Below are positions 15,830 to 25,520 of a DNA stretch of 64,000 nucleotides, piece by piece. The notes under the pieces are model-generated. The model saw only the letters and a list, made by a program, of their open reading frames with translations. It was not told the DNA's origin and did not search any database. Source of the DNA: Acidobacteriota bacterium (GTDB lineage: Bacteria; Acidobacteriota; Terriglobia; Bryobacterales; Bryobacteraceae); contig JANXSF010000020.1 in NCBI GenBank assembly GCA_025352795.1, forward strand, positions 62,001 through 126,000. Reading direction: 5' to 3'. The position numbers and the translations under genes were made by a program. How positions within the stretch are numbered: the first letter of the stretch is position 1; every line of letters begins with the position of its first letter.

Positions 15830-18246
15830 TGGATCCTCGCAATTCCCAATCCGCCAACTTTTTCGCTGCCGCCGTCATTGTGATAGGGGCGCTGACGATT
15901 GGCTTGGGATTGAGCCAATGGAGATCGGCAGATCTCGCCCGGCTGGTAACGTATGTTTTGATTACCGTGGTTGCCGCCAGGATGAGAATCCAACTGCCTT
16001 CCATTCAAGGGACGCTGTCGGTGTCGTTTCTGTTTGCATTCGTAGGCGTGCTGGAACTGAGTTTGGCTGAATCTATCTTGTTGGGAATCGTTTCCGTCTT
16101 GTCGCAAAGTGTGTTTCCCAAGAAGTCAAAAAACTATCAGATCGCCTTTTCGGTGTCGAACAACTGCTTCGCTATCGCCATTGTCTATGCGCTGTATGCG
16201 GTCCTGGGATCCCGTTTTTCAACGCTGGGCATGCCCTTGATTTTGACTGCGTTGACATTGTCCTTCTTCCTGCTCAACACCGTCCCAATCGCCATCGCCA
16301 TTGGGTTGACGGAAGGGAGAAACATAGTAGCGATCTGGAAAAAGAACTACCTATGGTCCTTCCCACTGTATCTGGTAGGTGCCTGTCTGGCAGGGCTCAT
16401 GCATTTTGCGTCCCTGGAATTGGGCTGGCAGGTGTCCCTGCTACTGCTGCCTTTGGTGTACTTGATTTATAGCTCATACAGCAGCTACACGGGCAGGCTT
16501 CAGGATGGCAAAGCTCACGCAGAAGAAATGGCGTCGCTGCATCTTCGGACCATCGAAGCGCTGGCATTGGCGATTGAGGCAAAAGACGATTCCATTCATG
16601 CTCATTTGCAGCGCATTCAAATTTACGTCGTAGAACTGGCCAAGCAGTTGGGTCTGGCCCCAAAAGAGATCGAGGCGCTACGGGCTGCGGCGATTCTCCA
16701 TGACATCGGCAAGCTGGCTGTGCCGGAACACATCAGTTCCAAGGCGGGCCGACTCACTCCGGAAGAGTTCGAAAAGATGAAAATCCACCCCATTGTGGGG
16801 GCAGAAATTCTTGAGCGAGTTCAATTCCCCTACCCTGTGGCACCCATTGTATTGGCCCATCATGAAAAATGGGATGGGTCAGGATACCCGTACGGGTTGA
16901 AAGGGGAGCAGATTCCCATTGGTGCCAGAATCCTTTCTGTCGTGGACAGCCTGGATGTTTTGTCATCAGACAAACAGTATCGGCCGGCACTCCCTTTAGA
17001 AGATGCCGTGGCATATATTTCGAGGGAATCCGGGAAGAGCTTCGATCCGAAAATTGTGGACCTACTTAAACTCCGCTACCTTGAGTTGGAAGAGCTTTCG
17101 AAACAGAATATCCCGAAACAGAATGATATCCAGCGAGTTGCCAGGGAACAACCAGTGGATCGCCGGGTCAACTTTGAAGAAGAGCCGCCAAACTTGTTGC
17201 TGAGGGCTCAAGAAGCGCCACGGATCGACTTTCTGACTTCCATTGCAGCCGCCAGACAAGAGGCTCAAAACCTTTACGAGTTATCGCAGGAACTTGGCAC
17301 ATCCTTGAGCCTTAGTGAGACTCTTTCCCTGGTCGCTTCCCGGCTGAAACCAATGGTTCCGTTTCATGCGCTGGCCTTGTTCACTCTGCAGAACGAGGTT
17401 CTCACCCCAGAGTATGTGGAAGGTGCCGATAGCATGTTGCTTCAGGGCTTGAATATTCCCAAAGGTGCGGGGATTTCCGGATGGGTGGCAGCCCATTCAA
17501 AACCTGTGATTAATGGAAATCCGGTGATGGAACCGGGTCTATTGAGTGCGGCGAATTTATCGACGGTCCTGCGGGGTGCCTTGGCTGTTCCTTTGGTGGG
17601 AGTGAATGGGACCATTGGCGTGATCACGCTGTATCGAACCGAATCCGATTCTTTTAGTCGCGATCACCTTCGTATTCTTCAGGCAGTTGCCGGGAAACTG
17701 GCCTTCACGGTAGAAAATGCCCGAAAATACGAACAGGCAGAAACCTCCGCTTCAGTTGACTATCTGACGGGTTTGCCAAACGCCAGAGCCATTTTCCAGC
17801 GGGTGGATGCCGAACTTGCTCGCAGCAGTCGCACCGGTGAGCCCTTGGCGGTTATGGTTTGCGACTTGGACGGGTTCAAGAAAATCAACGATATGTTTGG
17901 GCATCTGACGGGGAATAAAATCTTACGAGCATTTGCCGCCAGCCTTCGCGAACTGTTCCGGCAGTACGATTTAGTAGGCAGGTTGGGCGGTGACGAATTT
18001 GTTGTGGCCTTGCTCGGCATGAATTTGGACGATGCCCAACAACGCGTTCACCAGATTGACGAAATGGTGAAGCAGGTTGGAATGCAAATTACAGGAACAG
18101 AGCATTTGGCCATCAGCATTGGCATTGCGATCTTTCCGCAAGATGGAGAAACCGTGGAGGCGCTGCTTTCAGAAGCCGACCGCAGAATGTATCAGGTGAA
18201 GCGATTGAATCAAGCCAGCCGAACTCCCATCATCATCAAAGCCTAA
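15829..18246 (+). CDS. membrane HD-GYP / GAF / GGDEF cyclic-di-GMP protein
   Basis: An 805-residue protein. Residues 12-215 form about six membrane helices. Residues 236-418 are an HD-GYP phosphodiesterase domain (HDIGKLAVPE with H291-D292; HHEKWDGSGYP with GYP at 352-354). Residues 480-635 are a GAF sensor, and residues 640-800 are a diguanylate cyclase with an intact GGDEF at 720-724 and an inhibitory RxxD site at 711-714. Both cyclic-di-GMP making and breaking sites look competent. The ATG overlaps the stop of the ABC ATPase by one base, so expression is coupled to peptide uptake. A full-length paralogue lies at 57636-60122. Confidence 0.95.
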   Translation: MDPRNSQSANFFAAAVIVIGALTIGLGLSQWRSADLARLVTYVLITVVAARMRIQLPSIQGTLSVSFLFAFVGVLELSLAESILLGIVSVLSQSVFPKKSKNYQIAFSVSNNCFAIAIVYALYAVLGSRFSTLGMPLILTALTLSFFLLNTVPIAIAIGLTEGRNIVAIWKKNYLWSFPLYLVGACLAGLMHFASLELGWQVSLLLLPLVYLIYSSYSSYTGRLQDGKAHAEEMASLHLRTIEALALAIEAKDDSIHAHLQRIQIYVVELAKQLGLAPKEIEALRAAAILHDIGKLAVPEHISSKAGRLTPEEFEKMKIHPIVGAEILERVQFPYPVAPIVLAHHEKWDGSGYPYGLKGEQIPIGARILSVVDSLDVLSSDKQYRPALPLEDAVAYISRESGKSFDPKIVDLLKLRYLELEELSKQNIPKQNDIQRVAREQPVDRRVNFEEEPPNLLLRAQEAPRIDFLTSIAAARQEAQNLYELSQELGTSLSLSETLSLVASRLKPMVPFHALALFTLQNEVLTPEYVEGADSMLLQGLNIPKGAGISGWVAAHSKPVINGNPVMEPGLLSAANLSTVLRGALAVPLVGVNGTIGVITLYRTESDSFSRDHLRILQAVAGKLAFTVENARKYEQAETSASVDYLTGLPNARAIFQRVDAELARSSRTGEPLAVMVCDLDGFKKINDMFGHLTGNKILRAFAASLRELFRQYDLVGRLGGDEFVVALLGMNLDDAQQRVHQIDEMVKQVGMQITGTEHLAISIGIAIFPQDGETVEALLSEADRRMYQVKRLNQASRTPIIIKA

Positions 18247-18251
18247 GAGCC

Positions 18252-19364
18252 TTACATCAGGCTGGCCAAGCTCTTCCACTTGCGCTGCTGCGATTCCGCC
18301 ACACCTGCATAAACTACTTCGCCCTTATACGTATTAACACCTTCCGCAATGGCTGGATTACTGAGGCAAGCCTCCACCAATCCTTTATTGGCCAGTTGCA
18401 GAAGATAAGGCAGCGTGGCGTTGTTCAAAGCGAAAGTGGATGTATGGGGAACGGCTGCGGCCATGTTCGTCACGCAATAATGCAGGACGCTGTCCACGTA
18501 GTAAACCGGATCGGTGTGAGTGGTTGGTTTTGATGTTTCCAGGCAACCACCTTGATCAATGGCAACGTCTACCACCACGGAACCCGGTTTCATCAACGAA
18601 ATCATGTCTCGTCGAACCAGCTTGGGGGCGGATGCACCAGGAATCAGCACTGCGCCAATCACCAGATCGGCATGCTTCAAAGCGCCACGAATCGTATAAA
18701 CATCTGAGGCCAGCGTCACTACATGGCCATTATAAATATCGTCCAGTTCCCGCAACCGGTTCAAATTTTTGTCGATGATGGTGACGTGCGCGCCCAGCCC
18801 ACAAGCGATTTTCGCAGCATTGTGACCCACAATGCCGCCGCCTAAAATCACCACATTCGCCGGTGCTACACCAGGAACTCCCCCCAGCAAAATCCCCCGA
18901 CCACCGTTGGCCTTTTCCAGATACTGCGCACCCACTTGGACAGACATTCTACCAGCCACTTCGCTCATCGGAGTGAGTACCGGCAGCGACCCGTCCTTTT
19001 CGCGAATCGTTTCATAAGCCACCGCAGAAACTTTGGATTCCAGCAGTTTCGCCGTCAGTTCCGGCAGCGGTGCCAGGTGAAGAAATGTTGCGAGAATCAA
19101 ACCAGGACGGAAGTGAACGTATTCCGCAGGAAGCGGTTCCTTCACCTTCACAACCATATCGGAACGGTCCCAAACTTCACCAGCAGTGGCCACAATATCG
19201 GCACCGGCTTCCACATAATCCTGATCTGGTAAGCTGCTTCCTTTCCCTGCACCAGATTGCACCAACACTCTGTGGCCAGATTCCACCAGCGCCGTCACAC
19301 TGGCGGGCACCAGCCCCACGCGTGTTTCGTGATCTTTGATTTCTTTTAGAACGCCGATAATCAT
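18252..19364 (-). CDS. ald: alanine dehydrogenase
   Basis: The 370-residue product matches NAD-dependent L-alanine dehydrogenase, which interconverts alanine with pyruvate and ammonia. Landmarks: MIIGVLKEIKDHETRVGLVP, the substrate region TFLHLAPLPEL, the catalytic-His block SVLHYCVTNMAAAVPHTST and the NAD site VVILGGGIVGHNAAKIACGLGA. Length is standard. The start is one base after the TAA of the peptidoglycan-binding gene, as last member of the aromatic amino acid operon. Converges with the HD-GYP gene with a 5-base gap. Confidence 0.96.
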   Translation of the reverse strand: MIIGVLKEIKDHETRVGLVPASVTALVESGHRVLVQSGAGKGSSLPDQDYVEAGADIVATAGEVWDRSDMVVKVKEPLPAEYVHFRPGLILATFLHLAPLPELTAKLLESKVSAVAYETIREKDGSLPVLTPMSEVAGRMSVQVGAQYLEKANGGRGILLGGVPGVAPANVVILGGGIVGHNAAKIACGLGAHVTIIDKNLNRLRELDDIYNGHVVTLASDVYTIRGALKHADLVIGAVLIPGASAPKLVRRDMISLMKPGSVVVDVAIDQGGCLETSKPTTHTDPVYYVDSVLHYCVTNMAAAVPHTSTFALNNATLPYLLQLANKGLVEACLSNPAIAEGVNTYKGEVVYAGVAESQQRKWKSLASLM

Positions 19365-19365
19365 A

Positions 19366-19914
19366 TTAAGGCTGCACCGTTGGAACGGGTGAAAGTACAG
19401 GGGGTGCTGGAGCCGTATTCGTGGCCGTTAACCGCTTGGGACCCAGTCCCAATTGGATTAAAGACATGGAATTCAATTGGCCGCTGGCTGGTAAATGCTT
19501 TTCCATTTGAAAGTGACGCATCGCATCGGTGGTTTGCGCATCCCATGATCCAGATGGCGTACCTTGCATGTAACCCTTGTCGATCAGTGCCTGCTGAATT
19601 TCCTGATATCGATCTGGAGTCGGCGAGCCTTGCCCACGGTAGATGGGTGCAGCCACAACTCGCTTGCCCGTTTTTGCATAGCTGCGGGAAGCTACCCGCT
19701 TCTTACCCGCTGCCACAACCACTGGGCGGGCGGAAGTCTTTTTAGCAGTGCCTTTAACCACAGCCACAGATTTTGTAGGGGCTTTGGTGACAGCACCCTT
19801 CTTCACAGGCACATTCGCTTTCTTGGTGGTCGCTGCACCCCAAACATAGGGAAAAGCCAAACCCATTAAAAATGAGGCTAAAACAACAATTCTCGTTGGA
19901 CGAACCATACTCAT
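19366..19914 (-). CDS. secreted Lys-rich protein with peptidoglycan-binding domain
   Basis: A 182-residue protein: signal peptide (IVVLASFLMGLAFPYVWGA), a Lys/Ala/Val/Thr-rich basic linker of about 65 residues, and a PG_binding_1 three-helix domain (YQEIQQALIDKGYMQGTPSG, then DAQTTDAMRHFQMEKHLPASG and LIQLGLG), then a Pro-rich tail. It probably binds cell-wall peptidoglycan; no catalytic domain is present. A TAGAAT hexamer lies at 19920-19915 directly before the first ATG, so a start at the second ATG (19908) from an internal promoter is possible. Sits between tyrA and ald without obvious metabolic link. Confidence 0.82.
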   Translation of the reverse strand: MSMVRPTRIVVLASFLMGLAFPYVWGAATTKKANVPVKKGAVTKAPTKSVAVVKGTAKKTSARPVVVAAGKKRVASRSYAKTGKRVVAAPIYRGQGSPTPDRYQEIQQALIDKGYMQGTPSGSWDAQTTDAMRHFQMEKHLPASGQLNSMSLIQLGLGPKRLTATNTAPAPPVLSPVPTVQP

Positions 19915-19920
19915 ATTCTA

Positions 19921-20790
19921 TCAACTACCCAGGATGGTGGCGGTGAATAAGCGTTTGCGAAACGCAGCCGCTTGCTCAAACGAAATCTGAAGGGCAGAAG
20001 GATCTGTCTTCAATTGGGTCCGAAATTGGGTTAGGACAGCAATGTAAGATTCTAGTGCAGCATCAATTTCCGATGCATTGGAATCCAAAATGTCGTTCCA
20101 CACCTCAAAGGACGAAAGTGCCAAACGGCTCATATCCTGAAAGCCGGGGCCAGCAGTTTTCTGACTGTTCGCATCGGGCAAATTGCGGTCCACGGAAATT
20201 GCCAGTGCTGTTGAAATCAGTTGCGGTAAATGCGAAGTGAAGGAAACAGCGTGATCGTGCTGTTGCGGCGTAAGCACTAATGGGTTGGCGCCAGCTTTGG
20301 AAATCCAATGCAGCAGTTCAATCACCGCAGGCCATTGCATTTGTTCTAAAGCTGTGGGAGTCAGCACATAGGTGCGGCCTTGAAACAGATTGGCATCGGC
20401 TGAACTCACGCCTCGCGATTCCTTTCCAGCCATTGGATGTCCACCAATAAATATGCCTGCGGGTAAGTACTTGGCGGCCGCTGCTACAATTTCCTGCTTG
20501 GTGCTGCCCGCGTCGGTGACCAACAATCTGGCACGGGGCTTTACAATCTTACCTATCCGTTCAATATCCGTAATGATGTTGTGAATGGGCGATGCCAGGT
20601 AAACGAAGTCCGCTTCATTGACTGCTTGTTCAAAGGTCGCAGCACGATCAATCGCACCTCGTTCCAGAGCAGTTGCAATGGTTCGCTCTGAACTCACGCC
20701 CAGGATTTCGCCAGCGAATCCGGCCTTTTTAAGAGCCAAGGCGAACGATCCACCAATCAGTCCCACGCCAACAATTGCTACGGTGCGCAT
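19921..20790 (-). CDS. tyrA: prephenate dehydrogenase
   Basis: A 289-residue TyrA, which converts prephenate to 4-hydroxyphenylpyruvate in tyrosine synthesis. NAD motif VAIVGVGLIGGSFALALKKAG at the N-terminus, DAGSTKQEI, the conserved GGHPMAGKESRG and the catalytic-region FTSHLPQLIS are all present. It has no ACT domain or fused chorismate mutase, which is encoded separately two genes upstream. Its start is one base after the DAHP synthase stop. Confidence 0.95.
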   Translation of the reverse strand: MRTVAIVGVGLIGGSFALALKKAGFAGEILGVSSERTIATALERGAIDRAATFEQAVNEADFVYLASPIHNIITDIERIGKIVKPRARLLVTDAGSTKQEIVAAAAKYLPAGIFIGGHPMAGKESRGVSSADANLFQGRTYVLTPTALEQMQWPAVIELLHWISKAGANPLVLTPQQHDHAVSFTSHLPQLISTALAISVDRNLPDANSQKTAGPGFQDMSRLALSSFEVWNDILDSNASEIDAALESYIAVLTQFRTQLKTDPSALQISFEQAAAFRKRLFTATILGS

Positions 20791-20791
20791 A

Positions 20792-21817
20792 TCACTTGGC
20801 CGGTTGAATGAAGCGGTCCACTGCTATTGCAATGGCTCGGATCTGGTCCATCATGGTTGCGTATTGTTCGGGCTTTAGTGTTTGTGCACCGTCGCTCAGG
20901 GCATGATCTGGATCGGGATGCACTTCCACCAAAACGCCATCAGCACCAGCGGCAACCGCAGCCCTGGCCATGGGAAGAACCTTATCGCGACGTCCAGTGC
21001 CGTGCGAAGGGTCGGCCATAATAGGTAGATGACTCAGTGCCTTCACCACCGGAATGGCCGAAATATCCATGGTGTTGCGAGTGGCTGTTTCGTAAGTGCG
21101 AATACCCCGCTCACACAAAATCACGTCGTAGTTACCACCGGACATAATGTACTCTGCCGATAGCAACAGTTCTTCAATGGTCCCGGCGATGCCCCGTTTC
21201 AGCAGCACAGGTTTACGTACGTTCCCCAACTCCCGCAATAAATTATAATTCTGCATGTTGCGTGCGCCCAATTGAAACACGTCAACATACTCCGCCATCA
21301 TGGAAATTTGTGAGCGGTCCATTACTTCACTCACCACAATCAGGTTGTGACGCTCGGCTGCCCGCCGCATCATCTTCAAACCTTCTTCGCCCAAGCCTTG
21401 AAAACTATAAGGGGAGGTACGCGGTTTGAAAGCGCCTCCACGCAAGCCACGCCCGCCAGCTTTCGCCACAATTTCCGCGCAAGCTTCAATGTTGTCGCTG
21501 TTTTCAACACTGCAGGGGCCACCAATCACAATCACTTCCGGACCGCCAATGCGCACCCCTTTTACTTCAACAATGGTGCCTTGTGGACGGAAGCTTTTGT
21601 TGGCCAACTTATAGGGCGAAACAATGCGATGGCATTCTTTCACGCCGCTCATCACTTCAAAATCACCGGGTTCGAAATCATCCACCGGACCAACGCCACC
21701 AAGCAAAGTATGGGTGGAACCAGTGGAGCGATGCACAGTAAATCCCATCACTACTAAGCGGTCAATCACTTGCTGAATTTGGGTTTCAGCAGCACCCTCT
21801 TGCATAACAACTAACAT
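20792..21817 (-). CDS. aroF: 3-deoxy-7-phosphoheptulonate synthase with N-terminal regulatory domain
   Basis: A 341-residue DAHP synthase of the Thermotoga/Bacillus type: an N-terminal ferredoxin-like regulatory domain (1-70, [19 protein letters not shown]) followed by the barrel with [41 protein letters not shown]-like ([12 protein letters not shown]) and [14 protein letters not shown]. It catalyses the first step of the shikimate pathway. It follows the chorismate mutase gene by 7 bases; in this enzyme type the two often act together in feedback control. Confidence 0.94.
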   Translation of the reverse strand: MLVVMQEGAAETQIQQVIDRLVVMGFTVHRSTGSTHTLLGGVGPVDDFEPGDFEVMSGVKECHRIVSPYKLANKSFRPQGTIVEVKGVRIGGPEVIVIGGPCSVENSDNIEACAEIVAKAGGRGLRGGAFKPRTSPYSFQGLGEEGLKMMRRAAERHNLIVVSEVMDRSQISMMAEYVDVFQLGARNMQNYNLLRELGNVRKPVLLKRGIAGTIEELLLSAEYIMSGGNYDVILCERGIRTYETATRNTMDISAIPVVKALSHLPIMADPSHGTGRRDKVLPMARAAVAAGADGVLVEVHPDPDHALSDGAQTLKPEQYATMMDQIRAIAIAVDRFIQPAK

Positions 21818-21824
21818 GGATTCC

Positions 21825-22124
21825 TCATACGCTTTCTTTATTCATACGGTTGCGCTGCACCGTGCGCATCTCATCTATGATGCGTTCAAAAATTCGTTTG
21901 GCGGAATCGTGTGGCAACGGTCCCTGGTTGCTGGCGACAATATTCAAGTACACTTCGTCTTCGCGCTTGGGCTCATAAACGGGCAATTGATAGGTTCGTT
22001 TCACCGCACCGATTTCTTCCACCACACGCGTCCGTTCATTCAGCAGTTCCACAAGTTTGCGGTCAACACCGTCAATCTTATCCCGCAGCTTCGCCAGTTC
22101 CAGCTTTACCTGATCTTCATTCAT
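21825..22124 (-). CDS. aroQ: chorismate mutase, AroQ type
   Basis: A 99-residue all-helical chorismate mutase (chorismate to prephenate). AroQ landmarks are [20 protein letters not shown], the catalytic [10 protein letters not shown] block and [13 protein letters not shown]. It overlaps the trpA stop by four bases and precedes the DAHP synthase, so the operon feeds chorismate to both the Trp and Phe/Tyr branches. Confidence 0.93.
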   Translation of the reverse strand: MNEDQVKLELAKLRDKIDGVDRKLVELLNERTRVVEEIGAVKRTYQLPVYEPKREDEVYLNIVASNQGPLPHDSAKRIFERIIDEMRTVQRNRMNKESV

Positions 22125-22936
22125 TGCTTTTTCGCCGAAAGCGCGCCCTGCTTCAATTCGCGAGCCAATGCTTCCAATTTTTGTTCCAGCTCTGGTGAGT
22201 CTGAATTATTTTCGATCAGGCGGACAATGGCGCTGCCTACAACTACCGCGTCGGCAATTGCACCAATCGCCGCAGCATCGCGCGCAGTGGCAATTCCGAA
22301 ACCAACAGCCAACGGCAGATCCGTAAATTTTCGAGTATTGGCAACCAAAGGGGCAACCGCATCGGACAGTTGATCCTGCTCCCCGGTTACGCCCGTGCGG
22401 GAAACCAGATAAACGAAACCAGACGAGTAGCGGGCTACCAGTTCCAACCGCGCCGGAGGGCTGGTAGGAGCTGCTAAAAATACTGTATCCAACCCAGCCT
22501 TGCGCAAACTGCCCACGTAGGGTTCAGCCTCTTCCACACTCAAATCCGTCATCAGACAGCCGTCAATTCCAGCGGCCACAGCGTCCACCGCCAAACGTTC
22601 AAAACCGTAACTTAACAATGGATTCATGTAGGAGAACAACAGCAGGGGAATCTCCGATTTTTCCCGGATCCTCTTTGCCATCTCCAGAACCTTGGCCACA
22701 TTGGTACCGTTCTTCAAAGCTCTGGCCGAACCGCGTTGAATCACTGGGCCATCGGCGATGGGATCGGAAAATGGCACGCCCAGCTCAATAATATCGGCCC
22801 CTCCACGTTCTAAGGCCAACACCAAATCAGGTGTCCTTTCCATGCTGGGATCACCGGCTGTCAGGTAGGCAATTAAGCCTGGGTTGCCTTCTTCTCGAAG
22901 CTGCTGGAAGCGTTTGCTAATTCGTGTCTGGTTCAT
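22121..22936 (-). CDS. trpA: tryptophan synthase alpha subunit
   Basis: A 271-residue TrpA, which releases indole from indole-3-glycerol phosphate. Family motifs: [11 protein letters not shown], the catalytic Glu in [34 protein letters not shown] with the catalytic Asp region, and [14 protein letters not shown]. The start at 22936 overlaps the trpB 3' end by 20 bases. Confidence 0.96.
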   Translation of the reverse strand: MNQTRISKRFQQLREEGNPGLIAYLTAGDPSMERTPDLVLALERGGADIIELGVPFSDPIADGPVIQRGSARALKNGTNVAKVLEMAKRIREKSEIPLLLFSYMNPLLSYGFERLAVDAVAAGIDGCLMTDLSVEEAEPYVGSLRKAGLDTVFLAAPTSPPARLELVARYSSGFVYLVSRTGVTGEQDQLSDAVAPLVANTRKFTDLPLAVGFGIATARDAAAIGAIADAVVVGSAIVRLIENNSDSPELEQKLEALARELKQGALSAKKQ

Positions 22937-24125
22937 CCAGATCCTTTAAGTTCTCACGATAGATATCAATGTCTTTGTCACCACGACCGCTTAAGTTTAC
23001 TAAGAAAATCTGGTCTTTGGCGTCAGGTGCGCGGCGAATCGCTTCAGCCACAGCGTGTGACGATTCCAGAGCCGGAATCAATCCTTCCGTTCGTGACAAC
23101 ATACATGCCGCGTCCAAGGCATCTTTATCCAGACAGGAAGTATATTCAGCCCGTCCACGGTCAGCCAACCATGCGTGTTCAGGGCCGATCATGGCGTAAT
23201 CAAGTCCTGCAGAAATGGAATGTGTTAATGCCACCTGGCCATCTTCATCCTGCAAAAGATAGCTGTAAGCACCTTGCAAAACGCCTGGCTTACTGCCGGA
23301 CATGCGGGCAGCATGTTCGCCAAGTTCCGGACCATGGCCACCAGCTTCAATGCCAATCAGCTTCACAGTGGCGTCGCCAATGAACGCGTGGAATATTCCG
23401 ATGGCATTGCTGCCACCGCCGACGCAAGCAAAAATCGAATCAGGCAGGCGACCGGTAGCTTTCAGGATTTGCTCACGAGCTTCAATACCCATGCAGCTAT
23501 GAAAATCGCGAACCATCAATGGATACGGATGCGACCCCAGTGCGGAACCAAGCAGGTAGTACGTGTCGCCAACGTTGGTCACCCAATCGCGCATGGCCTC
23601 GCTGATGGCGTCTTTCAATGTTCGGCTACCGGTATTGACCGCCACCACTTCAGCACCAAGAAGCCGCATTCGAAAGACGTTCAGACGTTGGCGACGCATG
23701 TCTTCTTCACCCATATAAACGCGGCACTGTAAGCCAAACAGCGCACAAACAGTAGCCGTGGCCACCCCGTGCTGCCCTGCCCCGGTTTCCGCAATAATCC
23801 GTTTCTTACCCATCCGACGGGCTAACAAAACTTGGCCAAGGCAATTGTTGATCTTGTGAGCACCAGTGTGCAGCAGGTCTTCGCGCTTAATATAAATCTT
23901 TGCGCCACCCAAATTTGCCGAAAGTCGCTTGGCAAAATAGAGCGGTGTGGGACGGCCTGCATAATTTTTTAGCAGATCATCCAGCTCAATTTGAAACGCC
24001 GGGTCTTGACGGGCCAATAAGTAGGCCTGCTCCAATTCTTCAAGAGGATTCATCAGGACTTCCGGCACGTACCGCCCTCCGTAGGGGCCAAAGTGACCGT
24101 GGGCGTCTGGTTGGGAAGTAATCAT
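22917..24125 (-). CDS. trpB: tryptophan synthase beta subunit
   Basis: A 402-residue PLP-dependent TrpB1-type subunit that condenses indole with serine. [17 protein letters not shown] opens the protein, the PLP lysine is in [15 protein letters not shown], and [19 protein letters not shown] and [16 protein letters not shown] are intact. The start forms an ATGA overlap with the trpF stop. Confidence 0.97.
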   Translation of the reverse strand: MITSQPDAHGHFGPYGGRYVPEVLMNPLEELEQAYLLARQDPAFQIELDDLLKNYAGRPTPLYFAKRLSANLGGAKIYIKREDLLHTGAHKINNCLGQVLLARRMGKKRIIAETGAGQHGVATATVCALFGLQCRVYMGEEDMRRQRLNVFRMRLLGAEVVAVNTGSRTLKDAISEAMRDWVTNVGDTYYLLGSALGSHPYPLMVRDFHSCMGIEAREQILKATGRLPDSIFACVGGGSNAIGIFHAFIGDATVKLIGIEAGGHGPELGEHAARMSGSKPGVLQGAYSYLLQDEDGQVALTHSISAGLDYAMIGPEHAWLADRGRAEYTSCLDKDALDAACMLSRTEGLIPALESSHAVAEAIRRAPDAKDQIFLVNLSGRGDKDIDIYRENLKDLDEPDTN

Positions 24126-24718
24126 AAATTTCTAAGCTCGCATAGGAATGCTGACATTTTGGCGCGATCTTTGCGTCCTGGTGAGGATTCAAGCCGCGAA
24201 CAAGCATCCACGCCCCAAGGTGCAGCGGTGGCAATGGCCTGTCTCACATTGGATGCATCTAATCCGCCTGCCAGAATAATTTTGTGGCCAATGTTGTGGG
24301 CCAAATTCCAATCGAATACATGGCCACTGCCGCCATAGAGCTCTGTTGGCGAATCCAGCAAGTAGGCTTCAGCAGGAAATTCACGCAGTTTATCAGCAGA
24401 AAAATTTGCATCCACCCGAAAGGCTTTCCAAACTGGATACCCGGCAGGTGCTTGATCCGGGGTTTCCTTTCCGTGAAGTTGAACAACATCAAGCGCAGCC
24501 AAATTGGCAATTGCTTCCACCACACCAGCCGATTCATTGACGAAAACGCCAACTTTGAGCGCATCCTTTGGCAGTTGAGCGATGATTTCTGCCGCAGCTT
24601 GGGGAGTAATGTAACGTGGGCTTGGCTGATAAAAATTGAACCCCAGTGCCGTTGCCCCTTCTTCTATGGCAGCCAGTGCATCCTGCAAATTGGTGATGCC
24701 GCAAATTTTCACCATCAT
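24122..24718 (-). CDS. trpF: phosphoribosylanthranilate isomerase
   Basis: A 198-residue TrpF barrel: [20 protein letters not shown] with the catalytic Cys, [40 protein letters not shown] and a C-terminal [16 protein letters not shown]. The last block carries Cys-Ser where most have VDVSSGVE-like residues, so the phosphate site is slightly altered. Overlaps trpC by four bases. Confidence 0.94.
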   Translation of the reverse strand: MMVKICGITNLQDALAAIEEGATALGFNFYQPSPRYITPQAAAEIIAQLPKDALKVGVFVNESAGVVEAIANLAALDVVQLHGKETPDQAPAGYPVWKAFRVDANFSADKLREFPAEAYLLDSPTELYGGSGHVFDWNLAHNIGHKIILAGGLDASNVRQAIATAAPWGVDACSRLESSPGRKDRAKMSAFLCELRNL

Positions 24719-25500
24719 GCCAATAACAACTTTAGGGACGTCGCCGGATCGCCAGATTTCATCAGATGCTCACCCACAAGGAAGGCTTGATATCCGGCGG
24801 CGTGCAGTAGTTTTAAATCGGTGTTGGAGTGGATGCCACTTTCACTGACCTTTAAAATATTCGCGGGAATTCGGCTGGCCAGTTCCAATGAAGTTTCCAG
24901 CTTGACTTTAAATGTATGAAGATTGCGATTGTTGACTCCCAAAATTTCAGCACCCGAATCCAGAGCAATGTCCAGTTCCTGTCCATCGTGAACCTCAACC
25001 AGAACGTCCATTGCAAAGGTTGCAGCAAGCTCGCGGAAACGTCGTAGTTCAGCTGGAGTTAGGATCGCGGCAATCAGCAGAATCGCATCGGCCCCGGACG
25101 CGGCAGCTTCCACTATGTGAAATTCGTCAAGCGTGAAATCCTTGCGCAAGACTGGAATTTTGACTGCGCTACGTGCCTCCGCCAAATCTGCCAAGCCGCC
25201 TTGAAAAAAGTGGATATCAGTAAGGACTGACAGCGCTACGGCACCACCCAGTTCATATTGCTTTGCAATCCGTGATGGCGAGAAGTCTGAAGAAAGCAAC
25301 CCTTTGCTGGGAGACGCTTTCTTGATTTCAGCGATGATGGAAGGCGCACTGGCAACCAGGTTCGCACGGAATCTACGGCGGGCAGCGACGGAGTCAACGG
25401 CCTGTCGTTCCAGGTGCGGAGTGATCCCGCCACTGATGGCAAGCTCTGCCCTTTTCTGCTCGACAATACGAGCCAGCACGTCTGGAACGGTCTGTGTCAT
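24715..25500 (-). CDS. trpC: indole-3-glycerol phosphate synthase
   Basis: A 261-residue TrpC: IIAEIKKASPSKGLL with the catalytic Lys, YELGGAVALSVLTDIHFFQG, VLRKDFTLDEFHIVEAAASG, LGVNNRNLHTFKV and SESGIHSNTDLKLLH. It starts 20 bases after the PPIase gene and is the first Trp gene in the cluster; trpE, trpG and trpD are not in the window. Confidence 0.96.
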   Translation of the reverse strand: MTQTVPDVLARIVEQKRAELAISGGITPHLERQAVDSVAARRRFRANLVASAPSIIAEIKKASPSKGLLSSDFSPSRIAKQYELGGAVALSVLTDIHFFQGGLADLAEARSAVKIPVLRKDFTLDEFHIVEAAASGADAILLIAAILTPAELRRFRELAATFAMDVLVEVHDGQELDIALDSGAEILGVNNRNLHTFKVKLETSLELASRIPANILKVSESGIHSNTDLKLLHAAGYQAFLVGEHLMKSGDPATSLKLLLA

Positions 25501-25520
25501 GGGGAAACTTCTATCGTAGC

